From contig NZ_OY764190.1 of the NCBI RefSeq assembly GCF_963668215.1, positions 1,116,001 to 1,180,000 on the forward strand: a stretch of 64,000 nt of DNA, given 5' to 3'. Both the position numbers and the translations under genes were made by a program. Positions 28,288 through 37,352 of the stretch are shown here, in pieces. Within the stretch, counting starts at the first letter, position 1, and every line of letters begins with the position of its first letter. The notes beneath the pieces were generated by a model. It saw nothing but the letters and a program-made list of their open reading frames with translations, did not search any database and had not been told where the DNA came from. The stretch comes from an uncultured Desulfosarcina sp. (GTDB taxonomy: Bacteria > Desulfobacterota > Desulfobacteria > Desulfobacterales > Desulfosarcinaceae).

Positions 28288-31200
28288 ATTCCCGGGGCGA
28301 TCACCGTAACGAAGCCATGGAAAAGCTTTCTTCGGACAATGTTCCGTTTACGCTGGACCTGATCTTTCGACGCCGCCTTGGCCGGTTGCTGCTGGCGTTT
28401 CTTCTGGCAGCGGCCGCCCTGCCCCTGACGCTGCTGGGCCTTTTCAGCTACCTGGTTACGCATAGAGAGCTTTTGAACGCTGTCGGTGCGACCCATCTGC
28501 CGGGCACCGTCATCGCTGCTGCCGTGCTGCTGACCGCCTTGGGTGTGCTGTTGGCGGCGGCGCTCCTCTCGCATCGCATCGTCGGCCCCATAGAGGAACT
28601 GGCCCGGGATGTTGCCATGGCGGCCCGGGGCCAAATGGCCGATGCCATCGAAGTGGACGCCGACAATGAAATCGGCGAACTGGCCCGGGCCGTAGCGGAT
28701 CTGCTCGATCATCTCAAAACGGCGGCGGCCCGGCATCAGGACCAGATCCAGTTCATGTCCGCATTGACCCGCCTGCACGGCCTGATCGGCGGCGAGCAGG
28801 AACTGGAGAAACTGAATCTCAATACCCTGGAATTCCTTTACAAAATCCTCGATCTGCGTCGGGCGGATATCTACATCGTCCATGACGATGCCGAACTCCG
28901 CTGGCAGGCCCGTTTTCCCGGGCTCCCCGGCCAGGAGGAAGATTTGGCTGGACGCGCCGGGAAACAGCGGGCCGCCGATGCGCTCCGGCAAAAGACATCC
29001 CTTTGGCTGCAAAAACAGGCCGCCGACAAACCGGCGGAGCCGGCTTCGGCTATCGACAAGGCCAATCTGATCACGCTGCCGCTGCAGCTTCGTCAAACCG
29101 GTCTCGGGGCGCTGGATCTGGAAAAAACGGGCCGCTTCACCGCATCCGACGGCCGCTTCGCCGAAGCTGCCGCCCGGGTCATCGCCGTGGCCCTCAACGC
29201 TGCCATACTCAGGCGCCAGGAAAAATCCCTGCTGGAACGATCGCGGGAGCAGGCCGCCGAGTTAAGTCACCGTGAACCCGCTCTTCAAGCCAAAACCCGG
29301 GAACTCGAAAGCCAGACCCGGGCGCTCCAGGCCTCCGAGGAAACCCTCCAGCTCAAACAACTGGAACTGGAGGCAGCCAATGCGCAGATGACGAAAAATG
29401 CGGTCGACCTGGAAGCCAACATGGCCGTTTTGGAACAACAGAAGCAGGATATGCAGCAGCAGAACCGGGCGCTGCACAAGGCCCACCGGGAATTGGCCGA
29501 AAAAGCCCGACAGCTCGAGCTTTCCAGCCAGTACAAGAGCGAATTTCTCGCCAATATGTCCCATGAACTCAGAACGCCGCTCAACAGCATTCTGCTGCTC
29601 TCCCGCCTGCTTCTTGAGAACAAGGATAAAAACCTTTTGCCCAAGCAATCCGAATTTGCCCGCACCATCCATTCGGCCGGAGAAGATCTGTTGAACCTGA
29701 TCAACGAAATCCTCGATCTGGCCAAAGTGGAATCGGGCAAAATGGAAGTCCAGATCGCGCCCGTTTCGATCCGCGACATCACCCGGAGCATGCTGGTGAC
29801 CTTTTCGCCTCTGGCCGAGCAGAACCGTGTGGCTTTCGAGATTCATGTGGCGCCGGACGTACCGGAAGCACTGGTTACCGACCGCAAGCGCCTGGAACAG
29901 ATCATCAAAAACTTTCTCTCCAATGCGTTCAAATTCACTTCCGAAGGATCCATCCGGCTGGAGATCGCCGTATCCCGTGAAGAGAATCGGTCCGGAAACG
30001 GAGGCAAGGACATCCTGACCATCGGGGTCGCGGACACGGGCATCGGCATCCCGGCAGCCAAACAGGAGATGGTGTTCGATGCCTTCCAGCAGGTCGACGG
30101 CTCCAATCGCCGCAAATACGGCGGAACCGGGCTCGGCCTTTCCATCTCCCGGGAGCTGGCCCGAATCCTGGGCGGCGAAATACGGCTGGAGAGCGAGGAC
30201 GGCGTGGGCAGCCGGTTTACGCTGCACCTTCCGCTAACACCACCGGAAGAAAAGCCGCTTATCGCAGACGGTGATGTCTCCGACATGGCGCCGGCGGTGT
30301 CGCCGGAAGCGAGATCCGCCGACTCGACAAAGCCGCCGGCGGAATCGGAAGGCCCGGATCGCGACGACCGCAACCGGCTGGCTCCCGGGGACAAGTGCAT
30401 CCTGATCGTCGACACCGATGCCGACACCATCGCCCCCATCAAAAGCACTGCCCTCCAGAAGGGGTACAAAACGCTGGTGGCCGAACAGTTTTCCACGGGA
30501 CTCCACTTCGCCGACTACTATCGGCCCGCCGCCATTTTACTGAACCTGGAACTGCCTTCCGAAAACGGGTGGAAGATGGTCTCGCGCCTCAAAACCAACC
30601 CCAAAAGCCGCCACATTCCGATATTCGTCCTGTCGCCCCGCGGCGACGCCTTCGAGGCGGCGACCCGGGGGGCCGCCGGCTATCTTGCCGCCCCGCCGGA
30701 CGATCCTGAAGACCTCGAAACGGTGTTCCGGCGCATCGAAGAACTCCATTCCATGGAGCAGCGCAGGGTCCTGGTGGCGGCCCCGGATCGGAAGCGGGCC
30801 AAACGCATCGCCGACACCGTCGACGGGTTCGGCCTCAAAGCTGTCGCCGTTACCACGGAAGAAGATGCCCGGGCCGTTCTCCAATCGGATAGCCCGCAGG
30901 CCGTCATCGTGCACCCGGCGATGGTGACCGGCGGTCGGCATGAATTTCTCGCCGTCCTGCAAAAGGATCCGATGCCGGTATTTCAATACTCGGGGAACCC
31001 GCTCAAAGCGGATGCCAGGCCCGAAGCCGGTCCCTATGCCCACCGGCTGAACATCCAGGGAGTCGACATGCCCGACCAGCTGCTGACCGCGCTCGTATCC
31101 CGCCTGCATCTGCCGCCCGAAGCCCTGGATGAAGCCTGCCGCGTCCGTCTGGCCGCCATGGACAGCCATATCGACAGCCTGAAAGGCCGCCGGGTGCTGC

Positions 31201-31568
31201 TGGTGGATGACGACATGCGCACGGTGTTTGCCGTTTCCAACGTCCTGGAAGACCTGGGGGTCGAGGTGGTCACCGGCAAGACCGGCAAGGAAAGCCTTGA
31301 CAAACTCTCCGGTTTTCCCGAGATTGATCTTATACTCATGGATGTCATGATATCCGGAGTGGACGGCTATCGTTCCATGCGTCAAATCCGCGAAGAGGAA
31401 CGCTATACGGACCTTCCGATTATCGCTCTTACAGCCAAGGCTATGCGGGGCGACCGCGCAAAATGCATCCGTGCCGGGGCCGACGACTACCTGTCCAAAC
31501 CGGTAAATCCGGACAAGCTCACGTCGATGCTCAAAATCTGGTTTCAACTCAAGCAGAGCACAATTTAA
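28284..31568 (+). CDS. Hybrid sensor histidine kinase with two degenerate receivers and one intact receiver
   Basis: 1094 residues from the ATG at 28284 that overlaps the glnE stop (the frame itself opens far upstream inside glnE). Order: two membrane helices (about 30-55 and 75-95), HAMP, GAF, a long coiled coil (about 310-420), HisKA with SHELRTPLNS, HATPase (NFLSNAFKFT, DTGIGIP, GGTGLGLSI), then three receiver-like units. The first has LLNLELP where the phospho-Asp should be; the second is also degenerate (VIVHPAMV). The last, LLVDDDM...LILMDVMISG...LSKP, looks active. A start at 28317 is possible. It precedes the GGDEF protein, its likely partner. Confidence 0.9.
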   Translation: MNSRGDHRNEAMEKLSSDNVPFTLDLIFRRRLGRLLLAFLLAAAALPLTLLGLFSYLVTHRELLNAVGATHLPGTVIAAAVLLTALGVLLAAALLSHRIVGPIEELARDVAMAARGQMADAIEVDADNEIGELARAVADLLDHLKTAAARHQDQIQFMSALTRLHGLIGGEQELEKLNLNTLEFLYKILDLRRADIYIVHDDAELRWQARFPGLPGQEEDLAGRAGKQRAADALRQKTSLWLQKQAADKPAEPASAIDKANLITLPLQLRQTGLGALDLEKTGRFTASDGRFAEAAARVIAVALNAAILRRQEKSLLERSREQAAELSHREPALQAKTRELESQTRALQASEETLQLKQLELEAANAQMTKNAVDLEANMAVLEQQKQDMQQQNRALHKAHRELAEKARQLELSSQYKSEFLANMSHELRTPLNSILLLSRLLLENKDKNLLPKQSEFARTIHSAGEDLLNLINEILDLAKVESGKMEVQIAPVSIRDITRSMLVTFSPLAEQNRVAFEIHVAPDVPEALVTDRKRLEQIIKNFLSNAFKFTSEGSIRLEIAVSREENRSGNGGKDILTIGVADTGIGIPAAKQEMVFDAFQQVDGSNRRKYGGTGLGLSISRELARILGGEIRLESEDGVGSRFTLHLPLTPPEEKPLIADGDVSDMAPAVSPEARSADSTKPPAESEGPDRDDRNRLAPGDKCILIVDTDADTIAPIKSTALQKGYKTLVAEQFSTGLHFADYYRPAAILLNLELPSENGWKMVSRLKTNPKSRHIPIFVLSPRGDAFEAATRGAAGYLAAPPDDPEDLETVFRRIEELHSMEQRRVLVAAPDRKRAKRIADTVDGFGLKAVAVTTEEDARAVLQSDSPQAVIVHPAMVTGGRHEFLAVLQKDPMPVFQYSGNPLKADARPEAGPYAHRLNIQGVDMPDQLLTALVSRLHLPPEALDEACRVRLAAMDSHIDSLKGRRVLLVDDDMRTVFAVSNVLEDLGVEVVTGKTGKESLDKLSGFPEIDLILMDVMISGVDGYRSMRQIREEERYTDLPIIALTAKAMRGDRAKCIRAGADDYLSKPVNPDKLTSMLKIWFQLKQSTI

Positions 31569-31600
31569 CCCATCGTTAGCCAACAAACGGGATCGAACCC

Positions 31601-33253
31601 ATGACCGAAAAGGAAAAGGTAAAAATTCTGGCGGTCGACGACAGGCCCGAAAATCTTTTGGCCATCGAGGCCGTTCTGGACCGCCCGGATCTTTCGATCA
31701 TCACCGCCACCTCGGGCAACAAGGCCCTGGGCCTGGTGCTGGAGCACAACTTCGCCCTGATTCTGTTGGACGTCCAGATGCCGGAAATGGACGGCTTCGA
31801 AGTGGCCGAACTGCTCCGGGGCAGCGAAAAAACCCGCCACATCCCCATTATTTTCGTAACCGCCATCAACAAGGATAAAGCCCATGTCTTCACCGGATAC
31901 GAAAAAGGCGCCGTGGACTATCTGTTCAAGCCGCTGGATCCGTCCATCCTGAGAAGCAAAGTCAACGTTTTCATGGAGCTTTTCCAGCAGCGCAAAAAGC
32001 TTCAGCAGAGCAATGCCGAACTGAGCCGCGTGGTCGCGGAACTGGAAGAGGTCAACCGCAAAATCCAGGAGCAGCAGGAATCCTTGATTGAAGAGGAACG
32101 CCTCAAGGTGTTGCTCCAGATGGCCGGCGCCACGGCCCACGAACTGAATCAACCGCTCATGGTTCTCATGGGCAATATTCAGTTGATGGAGATGGAGGCC
32201 GAAATCCCGGACAACATCGCCGAGCGAATAAAGAGGATCACCGGTGCAGCCAACCGCATTTCCGACATCGTCAAAAAAATCCAGACCCTGCGCCATGACG
32301 AATCCAAGTCTTATGCCGGCGGGAAAACCATTCTCAACCTGGACCAGCAGGTCAACATTCTGTCCATCGAAGACCAGGACGAAGATTTCGGCAGGATTCA
32401 ACAGATCCTGCTCAAGCACGACCAATTGCGGTTGAATCGGGTGAAATCCCTTCAGGAGGCCATCGACCTTTTGGAAGAAAACCGCTTCGACCTGATTTTT
32501 TTGGATTATCTTCTCCCCGACGGAACGGGACTCGATTTCCTCGAAAAGATCAACGGCAAAGGGCTGGAAACGCCGGTGGTGGTCATTACCGGGCAGGGGG
32601 ACGAACTGATCGCATCACGGATTATCCAGGCCGGGGCTTACGACTATCTACCCAAAGCCAAGGCCAGCGACAAGGCGCTGCTGCGCATTATCTCCAACGC
32701 GCTGGAAAAGGCGAGCCTGAAGCGCGAGATGCGCAGGGCCCAGAAAAAGCTGGCGGAGATGTCCATGCGCGACGAGCTGACCGGCCTGTTCAACCGGCGC
32801 TATTTCGCCGAAGCCCTGGACCGGGAGATTGCCGGCGCCGAACGCTACGGCCACGGCCTCGCCTTGTGCATCATCGATCTGGACCATTTCAAGCTCGTCA
32901 ACGACACCCACGGCCATCTGTGCGGCGACCGGGTTCTAAAGGACTTCGGCCGGCTGCTGGCGGACAGTATCCGCAAATACGACGTAGGCTGCCGCTACGG
33001 CGGAGAAGAGTTCGCCATCATCCTTCCCGATACCTCCCTGGAAAGGGCCGTATCGCTGTGCGAACGCTTCCGGGAGCGGGTGAAAACCTTCGAATTCACC
33101 TTCGACGACCAGACCCTTCACATCACCGCCAGCGTCGGGGTCACTGCCCGCTACCCCGACGGCGACACCAGCGGGGAGCAGCTGCTGGAGTTGGCCGACA
33201 AGGCCCTTTACCAGGCCAAGCGGCAGGGCAGGGATCGTGTCGTGGCCGTTTGA
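31601..33253 (+). CDS. Response regulator REC-HisKA-like-REC-GGDEF (diguanylate cyclase)
   Basis: 550 residues. REC1 (LAVDDRPE, LILLDVQMPEMDG, YLFKP) is followed by a coiled coil and a HisKA-like helix pair with AHELNQPL (about 184-191), but no ATPase domain follows. REC2 (IEDQDEDF, LIFLDYLLPDGTG) leads to a GGDEF domain with YGGEEF (about 466-471) and an RKYD inhibitory site five residues before it. It should make cyclic di-GMP with product feedback. It follows the hybrid kinase by 32 bp, so they probably form one signalling unit. Confidence 0.92.
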   Translation: MTEKEKVKILAVDDRPENLLAIEAVLDRPDLSIITATSGNKALGLVLEHNFALILLDVQMPEMDGFEVAELLRGSEKTRHIPIIFVTAINKDKAHVFTGYEKGAVDYLFKPLDPSILRSKVNVFMELFQQRKKLQQSNAELSRVVAELEEVNRKIQEQQESLIEEERLKVLLQMAGATAHELNQPLMVLMGNIQLMEMEAEIPDNIAERIKRITGAANRISDIVKKIQTLRHDESKSYAGGKTILNLDQQVNILSIEDQDEDFGRIQQILLKHDQLRLNRVKSLQEAIDLLEENRFDLIFLDYLLPDGTGLDFLEKINGKGLETPVVVITGQGDELIASRIIQAGAYDYLPKAKASDKALLRIISNALEKASLKREMRRAQKKLAEMSMRDELTGLFNRRYFAEALDREIAGAERYGHGLALCIIDLDHFKLVNDTHGHLCGDRVLKDFGRLLADSIRKYDVGCRYGGEEFAIILPDTSLERAVSLCERFRERVKTFEFTFDDQTLHITASVGVTARYPDGDTSGEQLLELADKALYQAKRQGRDRVVAV

Positions 33254-33431
33254 AGCGTTTAATCAAAAAGCACGCGTTCACGGGGTTGAAATGCCCAGTG
33301 TGCCGCGACTGCCTGATCGGTAAGCGTTTGCAGGGTGCCGCAGATGTGAGGCGCCGGGCACGCCGACGTATTGGTCATACTTCAAGTGCCCGGGAACAAA
33401 GCAGATGCGGTACCCTGTGAACGCTTACGAC

Positions 33432-33478
33432 AAAAAACGCCGGGGCTTCCTTATTTCGGGAAGCACCCGGCGTTCTTT
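33432..33478. terminator. Bidirectional terminator between convergent genes
   Basis: Long stem AACGCCGGGGCTTCC (33436-33450) with GGGAAGCACCCGGCGTT (33458-33474), an A-tract on the left and a T-rich tail on the right. It separates the GGDEF gene from the convergent acyl-CoA synthetase. Confidence 0.85.
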
Positions 33479-33516
33479 ACTGTTTTGCCGATTCGGTCAG
33501 CGTGTACCTTGGCCCA

Positions 33517-35421
33517 TCACTTTCTGGCCTTGGCGTAGCCGATGCCTTCCAGGGCCTCTTCCATTTCACCCAGGATGGTCGGATCGTCGATGGTGGCCGG
33601 CACCTTGTACTCCTGGTTGTCGGCGATCTTCTGGATGGTCCCCCGCAGGATCTTGCCCGAACGGGTCTTGGGCAGGCGCTTGACCACCGTGGCCGTCTTG
33701 AAGGCCGCCACGGGCCCGATGCGATCGCGCACCATCTGGATCACCTCCTTGACGATCTCCTCCTTGGCCTTGGTCACACCGGCCTTGAGGACGATGAATC
33801 CCACCGGGACCTGGCCCTTGAGGCTGTCTTCGACACCCAGCACGGCGCACTCGGCCACATCCGGATGGTCGGAGAGCACCTCCTCCATGGCCCCGGTGGA
33901 CAGCCGGTGGCCGGCGACGTTAATGATATCGTCCGTACGGCTCATCACGAAGGCGTACCCTTCGGCATCGATGAAGCCGGCATCCGCCGTTTTGTAGTAG
34001 CCGGGAAACTCTTCCAGATAGGATTCCACGTAGCGGTCGTCGTTCTGCCACAAGGTGGGCAGGGTTCCGGGAGGCAGCGGCAGCTTGACGACCAGGGCGC
34101 CGATTTCACCGGCGGCCACCTGCTGGTTGTTGGTATCGACCACCTGCAGGTTCCAGCCGGGCGCCGGCTTGGTGGGCGAGCCCTCCTTGACCGTGAAGTC
34201 GTGCAGGCCGAGGCAGTTGGCGCAGATGGCCCAGCCGGTCTCCGTCTGCCACCAGTGGTCGACCACCGGCACCTTCAGGGCGTTTTCGGCCCAGTGCAGG
34301 GTGTTGGGGTCGAGACGCTCGCCGGCCAGGAAAAGGGCCTTGAAATTGGACAGGTCGTACTTTTTCATCAGTTCGGCATTGGGGTCCTCGCGCTTGATGG
34401 CCCGGAACGCCGTGGGCGCGGTGAACATGGTCTTGACCTTATGGTCGGCAATCACCCGCCAGAAGACCCCGGCGTCGGGGGTGCCCACCGGCTTGCCTTC
34501 GAAGAGAATGGTCGTACAGCCCTTGAACAGCGGGCCATAGACGATATAGCTGTGGCCCACCACCCAGCCGACGTCCGAGGCGGCCCAGTACACGTCCCCG
34601 GCATCCACGTTGTAGATGTTTTTCATGGTCCACTTCAGGGCCACCACATGGCCGCCGTTGTCCCGCACGACGCCCTTGGGCTGGCCGGTGGTGCCCGACG
34701 TGTAGAGAATGTACAGCGGATCGGTGGCCGCCACCGGCACGCATTCGGCCGGCGATGCTGCCGCCATGGCCTCACCCCAGTCCAGGTCCCGACCGGCGGT
34801 CATGGCCGCCGTTTCCATGGGACGCTGGAAGATCACGCACTTTTCGGGCTTGGAGGCGCTCATGTCGATGGCCGCATCCAACAGGGGCTTGTAGGCGATC
34901 ACTTTTTTCACTTCGATGCCGCAGGAAGCCGAAACGATCACCTTGGGCTTGGCGTCGTTGATGCGCGTGGCCAGCTCTTTGGCGGCAAACCCGCCGAAAA
35001 CCACGGAGTGCACCGCGCCGATGCGCGCGCAGGCCAGCATGGCAATGGCCGCCTCGGCAATCATGGGCATGTAGATCAAGACCCGGTCGCCCTTCTCCAC
35101 GCCCTGGTTTTTCAGTACCCCGCCGAATTTGGCCACTTCGTCCCGGAGCTGGCTGTAGGTATACTTTTTAATCGTATCGGTGACCGGACTGTCGTAAATC
35201 AGGGCCAGCTGTTCCCCCCGGCCCTGGTCGATGTGGTAGTCCAAAGCGTTGTAGCAGGTGTTGATTTCACCGCCGGTGAACCAGCGATAAAAGGGCTTGT
35301 TGGAATCGTCGAGCACCTTGTCCCAGCGTTTGTACCAGTGGCAGTCTTCCGCCGCCTTGCCCCAGAATCCATCAGGATCGTTGATCGACTGCTCGAATGC
35401 AGCTTCATAGGGATTGGTCAT
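33517..35421 (-). CDS. prpE: Propionyl-CoA/acetyl-CoA synthetase (PrpE-like)
   Basis: 634 residues of the AMP-forming acyl-CoA synthetase family: the YTSGTTGQPKGVV P-loop (about 235-247), the YKTADAGFIDAEGY hinge region, and the C-terminal TRSGKILRGT with the acetylatable catalytic lysine. The N-terminus (FEQSINDPDGFWG) fits both acetyl- and propionyl-CoA synthetases; PrpE is my preferred reading but acetate as substrate is possible. It activates short fatty acids for oxidation. Monocistronic; its 3' end meets the shared terminator. Confidence 0.88.
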   Translation of the reverse strand: MTNPYEAAFEQSINDPDGFWGKAAEDCHWYKRWDKVLDDSNKPFYRWFTGGEINTCYNALDYHIDQGRGEQLALIYDSPVTDTIKKYTYSQLRDEVAKFGGVLKNQGVEKGDRVLIYMPMIAEAAIAMLACARIGAVHSVVFGGFAAKELATRINDAKPKVIVSASCGIEVKKVIAYKPLLDAAIDMSASKPEKCVIFQRPMETAAMTAGRDLDWGEAMAAASPAECVPVAATDPLYILYTSGTTGQPKGVVRDNGGHVVALKWTMKNIYNVDAGDVYWAASDVGWVVGHSYIVYGPLFKGCTTILFEGKPVGTPDAGVFWRVIADHKVKTMFTAPTAFRAIKREDPNAELMKKYDLSNFKALFLAGERLDPNTLHWAENALKVPVVDHWWQTETGWAICANCLGLHDFTVKEGSPTKPAPGWNLQVVDTNNQQVAAGEIGALVVKLPLPPGTLPTLWQNDDRYVESYLEEFPGYYKTADAGFIDAEGYAFVMSRTDDIINVAGHRLSTGAMEEVLSDHPDVAECAVLGVEDSLKGQVPVGFIVLKAGVTKAKEEIVKEVIQMVRDRIGPVAAFKTATVVKRLPKTRSGKILRGTIQKIADNQEYKVPATIDDPTILGEMEEALEGIGYAKARK

Positions 35422-35775
35422 ATGGCCTCCTTTTGCCGTCGGTTGAAGAAAGAGAGAAAATAGCCTTGGTTGAAAAATACGTTATCCTGGCATCGAGTTT
35501 TCGGGGTTTACCCGGGTCTTGCGGCTGCGGGGGCTGGCTGCAGCCGTAAGTCCGCCGGATCGATTAAAAGCAGGGGACTGAAAATAGACAATAGAGAAAA
35601 ATAACAATTGATGTCAAGAGTAAAAAATGAATTTCATCTAGCATATGAATGTTTGCGTGCGAACGAGGGCGCCGTTGCCCGGACGCGGAGGGAACCGGCC
35701 TGCCTACCGGCGGCGAAAAATACCGTTAATACTTGATATTCTGAGGCGAGAAAGAGATGGCGGAAAAATCCGTTT
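35422..35775. other. Intergenic region upstream of the acyl-CoA synthetase
   Basis: No gene recognised. It must contain the promoter of the minus-strand acyl-CoA synthetase and the 3' end of the Rrf2 gene transcript; no clear terminator or operator was seen. Confidence 0.4.
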
Positions 35776-36237
35776 TTAATCGGCCGGGGCTGTCTGCAAC
35801 AGCAGCGAATTCGCATCGGCCTGCTTTTCTTCTTGATCGATCAGGGTCTGAATGGTGGTCCGGTCGTATACGTTGTTCATGGCCTGTTCGGCCCGGTCCC
35901 ACACCTGAAGGAAAACACAATTCCCCCGGAAAGGGCAGCTGTCCTTGGACGAGCAGGGTACACTGGCCGGGCTGCCGTCTTCCCGGTCGAGCAACCGGAA
36001 AATATCCCCCACGCAAATCCGATCCGGAGGTTGAACCAGGCGGTATCCACCGAAAAATCCCCGCTTGGAGTCTACGACGCCGGCGCGCTTGAGCTGCCCC
36101 AGAATCACCTCCAGAAAACGCAGCGGGATCGACTGCGCCTCGGCAATGGCGAAGGATTTCATCGGTTGGTCACCCTTTTGCTTGGCCAGTTCGAAGATGG
36201 CGCGCAGGGCATATTGTTTCTTTTGGGTGACCAGCAT
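35776..36237 (-). CDS. Rrf2-family Fe-S transcriptional regulator
   Basis: About 153 residues from the ATG at 36237 (MLVTQKKQYALRAIFELA, the usual Rrf2 start). Winged helix-turn-helix about 20-60; a CSSKDSCPFRGNC segment gives CX5CX5C, the cluster ligands of IscR-type regulators, so it probably senses iron, oxygen or redox state through an Fe-S cluster. It is downstream of the flavodoxin-ferredoxin gene on the same strand but has its own promoter and a hairpin-bearing leader. Targets unknown. Confidence 0.9.
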   Translation of the reverse strand: MLVTQKKQYALRAIFELAKQKGDQPMKSFAIAEAQSIPLRFLEVILGQLKRAGVVDSKRGFFGGYRLVQPPDRICVGDIFRLLDREDGSPASVPCSSKDSCPFRGNCVFLQVWDRAEQAMNNVYDRTTIQTLIDQEEKQADANSLLLQTAPAD

Positions 36238-36261
36238 GATGGATTCCGTTCCCGTAAAGGC

Positions 36262-36317
36262 GCCGCCCATTGCAAAAGCGGATGGATACAGGCAAAACAG
36301 CCTTTGCAATGGGCGGC
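36262..36317 (-). repeat. Perfect 15-bp inverted repeat in the Rrf2 leader
   Basis: GCCGCCCATTGCAAA (36262-36276) and its exact complement (36303-36317), with a 26-bp loop. It falls between the predicted promoter and the Rrf2 start codon, so the transcript would fold into a hairpin about 25 nt before the start. Confidence 0.6.
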
Positions 36318-36338
36318 ATCGTGTTGTTGTCTGGGGAC

Positions 36339-36367
36339 AAGATACCTGCTTTGCAGGAAAATATCAA
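36339..36367 (-). promoter_or_regulatory. Predicted Rrf2 promoter with palindromic spacer
   Basis: Read on the minus strand: TTGATA (36367-36362), 17-bp spacer, TATCTT (36344-36339). The spacer holds the palindrome CCTGC-AAA-GCAGG (36345-36357), placed where a repressor would block polymerase. Confidence 0.55.
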
Positions 36368-36503
36368 TCCTGCCAAGCACTTTTTTTGGGCATTTGCCCT
36401 ATTTATGTTTCGGTTTTTTCCTTTCCAGCGGTTTTTTTATGCGTTTTCCGGACAGCGTCAACTGCCGCTGCGGTGGAACGATATGCCGCTGCGGGACAGC
36501 CGC

Positions 36504-37331
36504 TTACACGAAAATCTGCGTGGGCGGCTTTTCGTTGAATTTTTCCGCCCTTTTGCGGATCTTGTCGTGCAGCACCTCAAAATTCACCGGGGAGGCAATG
36601 GCCGACTCGGGACATTCGCGAACGCAGTTGAAACAGTCGAAGCAGGTCGCACCGAATACCGGCAACGGATCCAGCGCCACCGCCCCCGCCGGGCAGACCT
36701 GAACGCAGGTTCCGCACTGGGTGCATTTTTCCTCGTCGATGGTTTTGGGTACGTTCTGCCAGGGGCCGTCCAGTTTCTTCCTGACCTCGCCGCTGTCCTC
36801 CGCCGACAGGCCGTCGAGCGTGTCCAGGGACAAGGAAGACGCATTGCCCTGCGCAAGGCGATCCACCAACTCCCGGATTTGCCGGTCGTCATCGGCGTCC
36901 GGATGCCCCTGCCCCACGGGGCTGTCGTCGTTCCACATCATGGAGTGTATTCCCAGCACCTTGGCGGCTCCCGCCAGGACAAAGCCCTTGCCTTGCAGGG
37001 CCTGCCCCATCTGCCAGAGCGCAAGCCCGCTGGTGGCGCCGCCCCAGGTAACGAAAGGCACGGCGGCCAGACCGGAAACCGGCGGCAACTGGTTCAAAAA
37101 CGCCATCACCGGGGGAACGGCCACGTCCCGATAGACCGGCGATCCTACAAAAAGGCAGCCCCCTTCCCCGGCCGCTTGCAGTTGCTCGACAAAGGGAGCC
37201 GGGTCCGCCGCGCTTCCCAGGTCAAGGGTGTGAACCGTGACGGAGTTCTCTTTCAGCGATGCGGCGATCACTTCAGCAACATGGCGGGTGGACCCCGCCG
37301 GAGAACAGTAAACAACAAAAGCGGTTTTCAT
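36504..37331 (-). CDS. Flavodoxin-ferredoxin fusion (EFR1-type)
   Basis: 275 residues. The N-terminal flavodoxin fold binds FMN (YCSPAGSTRHVAE phosphate loop, 8-20; VGSPVYRD and a VTWGGATSG loop). The C-terminus holds two 4Fe-4S clusters (CTQCGTCVQVCPAGA and CFDCFNCVRECPESA). This architecture is known as EFR1-family ferredoxin, an electron carrier of anaerobes. It follows the DUF362 gene by 21 bp, so the two are probably co-transcribed. Confidence 0.9.
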   Translation of the reverse strand: MKTAFVVYCSPAGSTRHVAEVIAASLKENSVTVHTLDLGSAADPAPFVEQLQAAGEGGCLFVGSPVYRDVAVPPVMAFLNQLPPVSGLAAVPFVTWGGATSGLALWQMGQALQGKGFVLAGAAKVLGIHSMMWNDDSPVGQGHPDADDDRQIRELVDRLAQGNASSLSLDTLDGLSAEDSGEVRKKLDGPWQNVPKTIDEEKCTQCGTCVQVCPAGAVALDPLPVFGATCFDCFNCVRECPESAIASPVNFEVLHDKIRKRAEKFNEKPPTQIFV

Positions 37332-37352
37332 CTCATTCCTCCATCATTTTTA

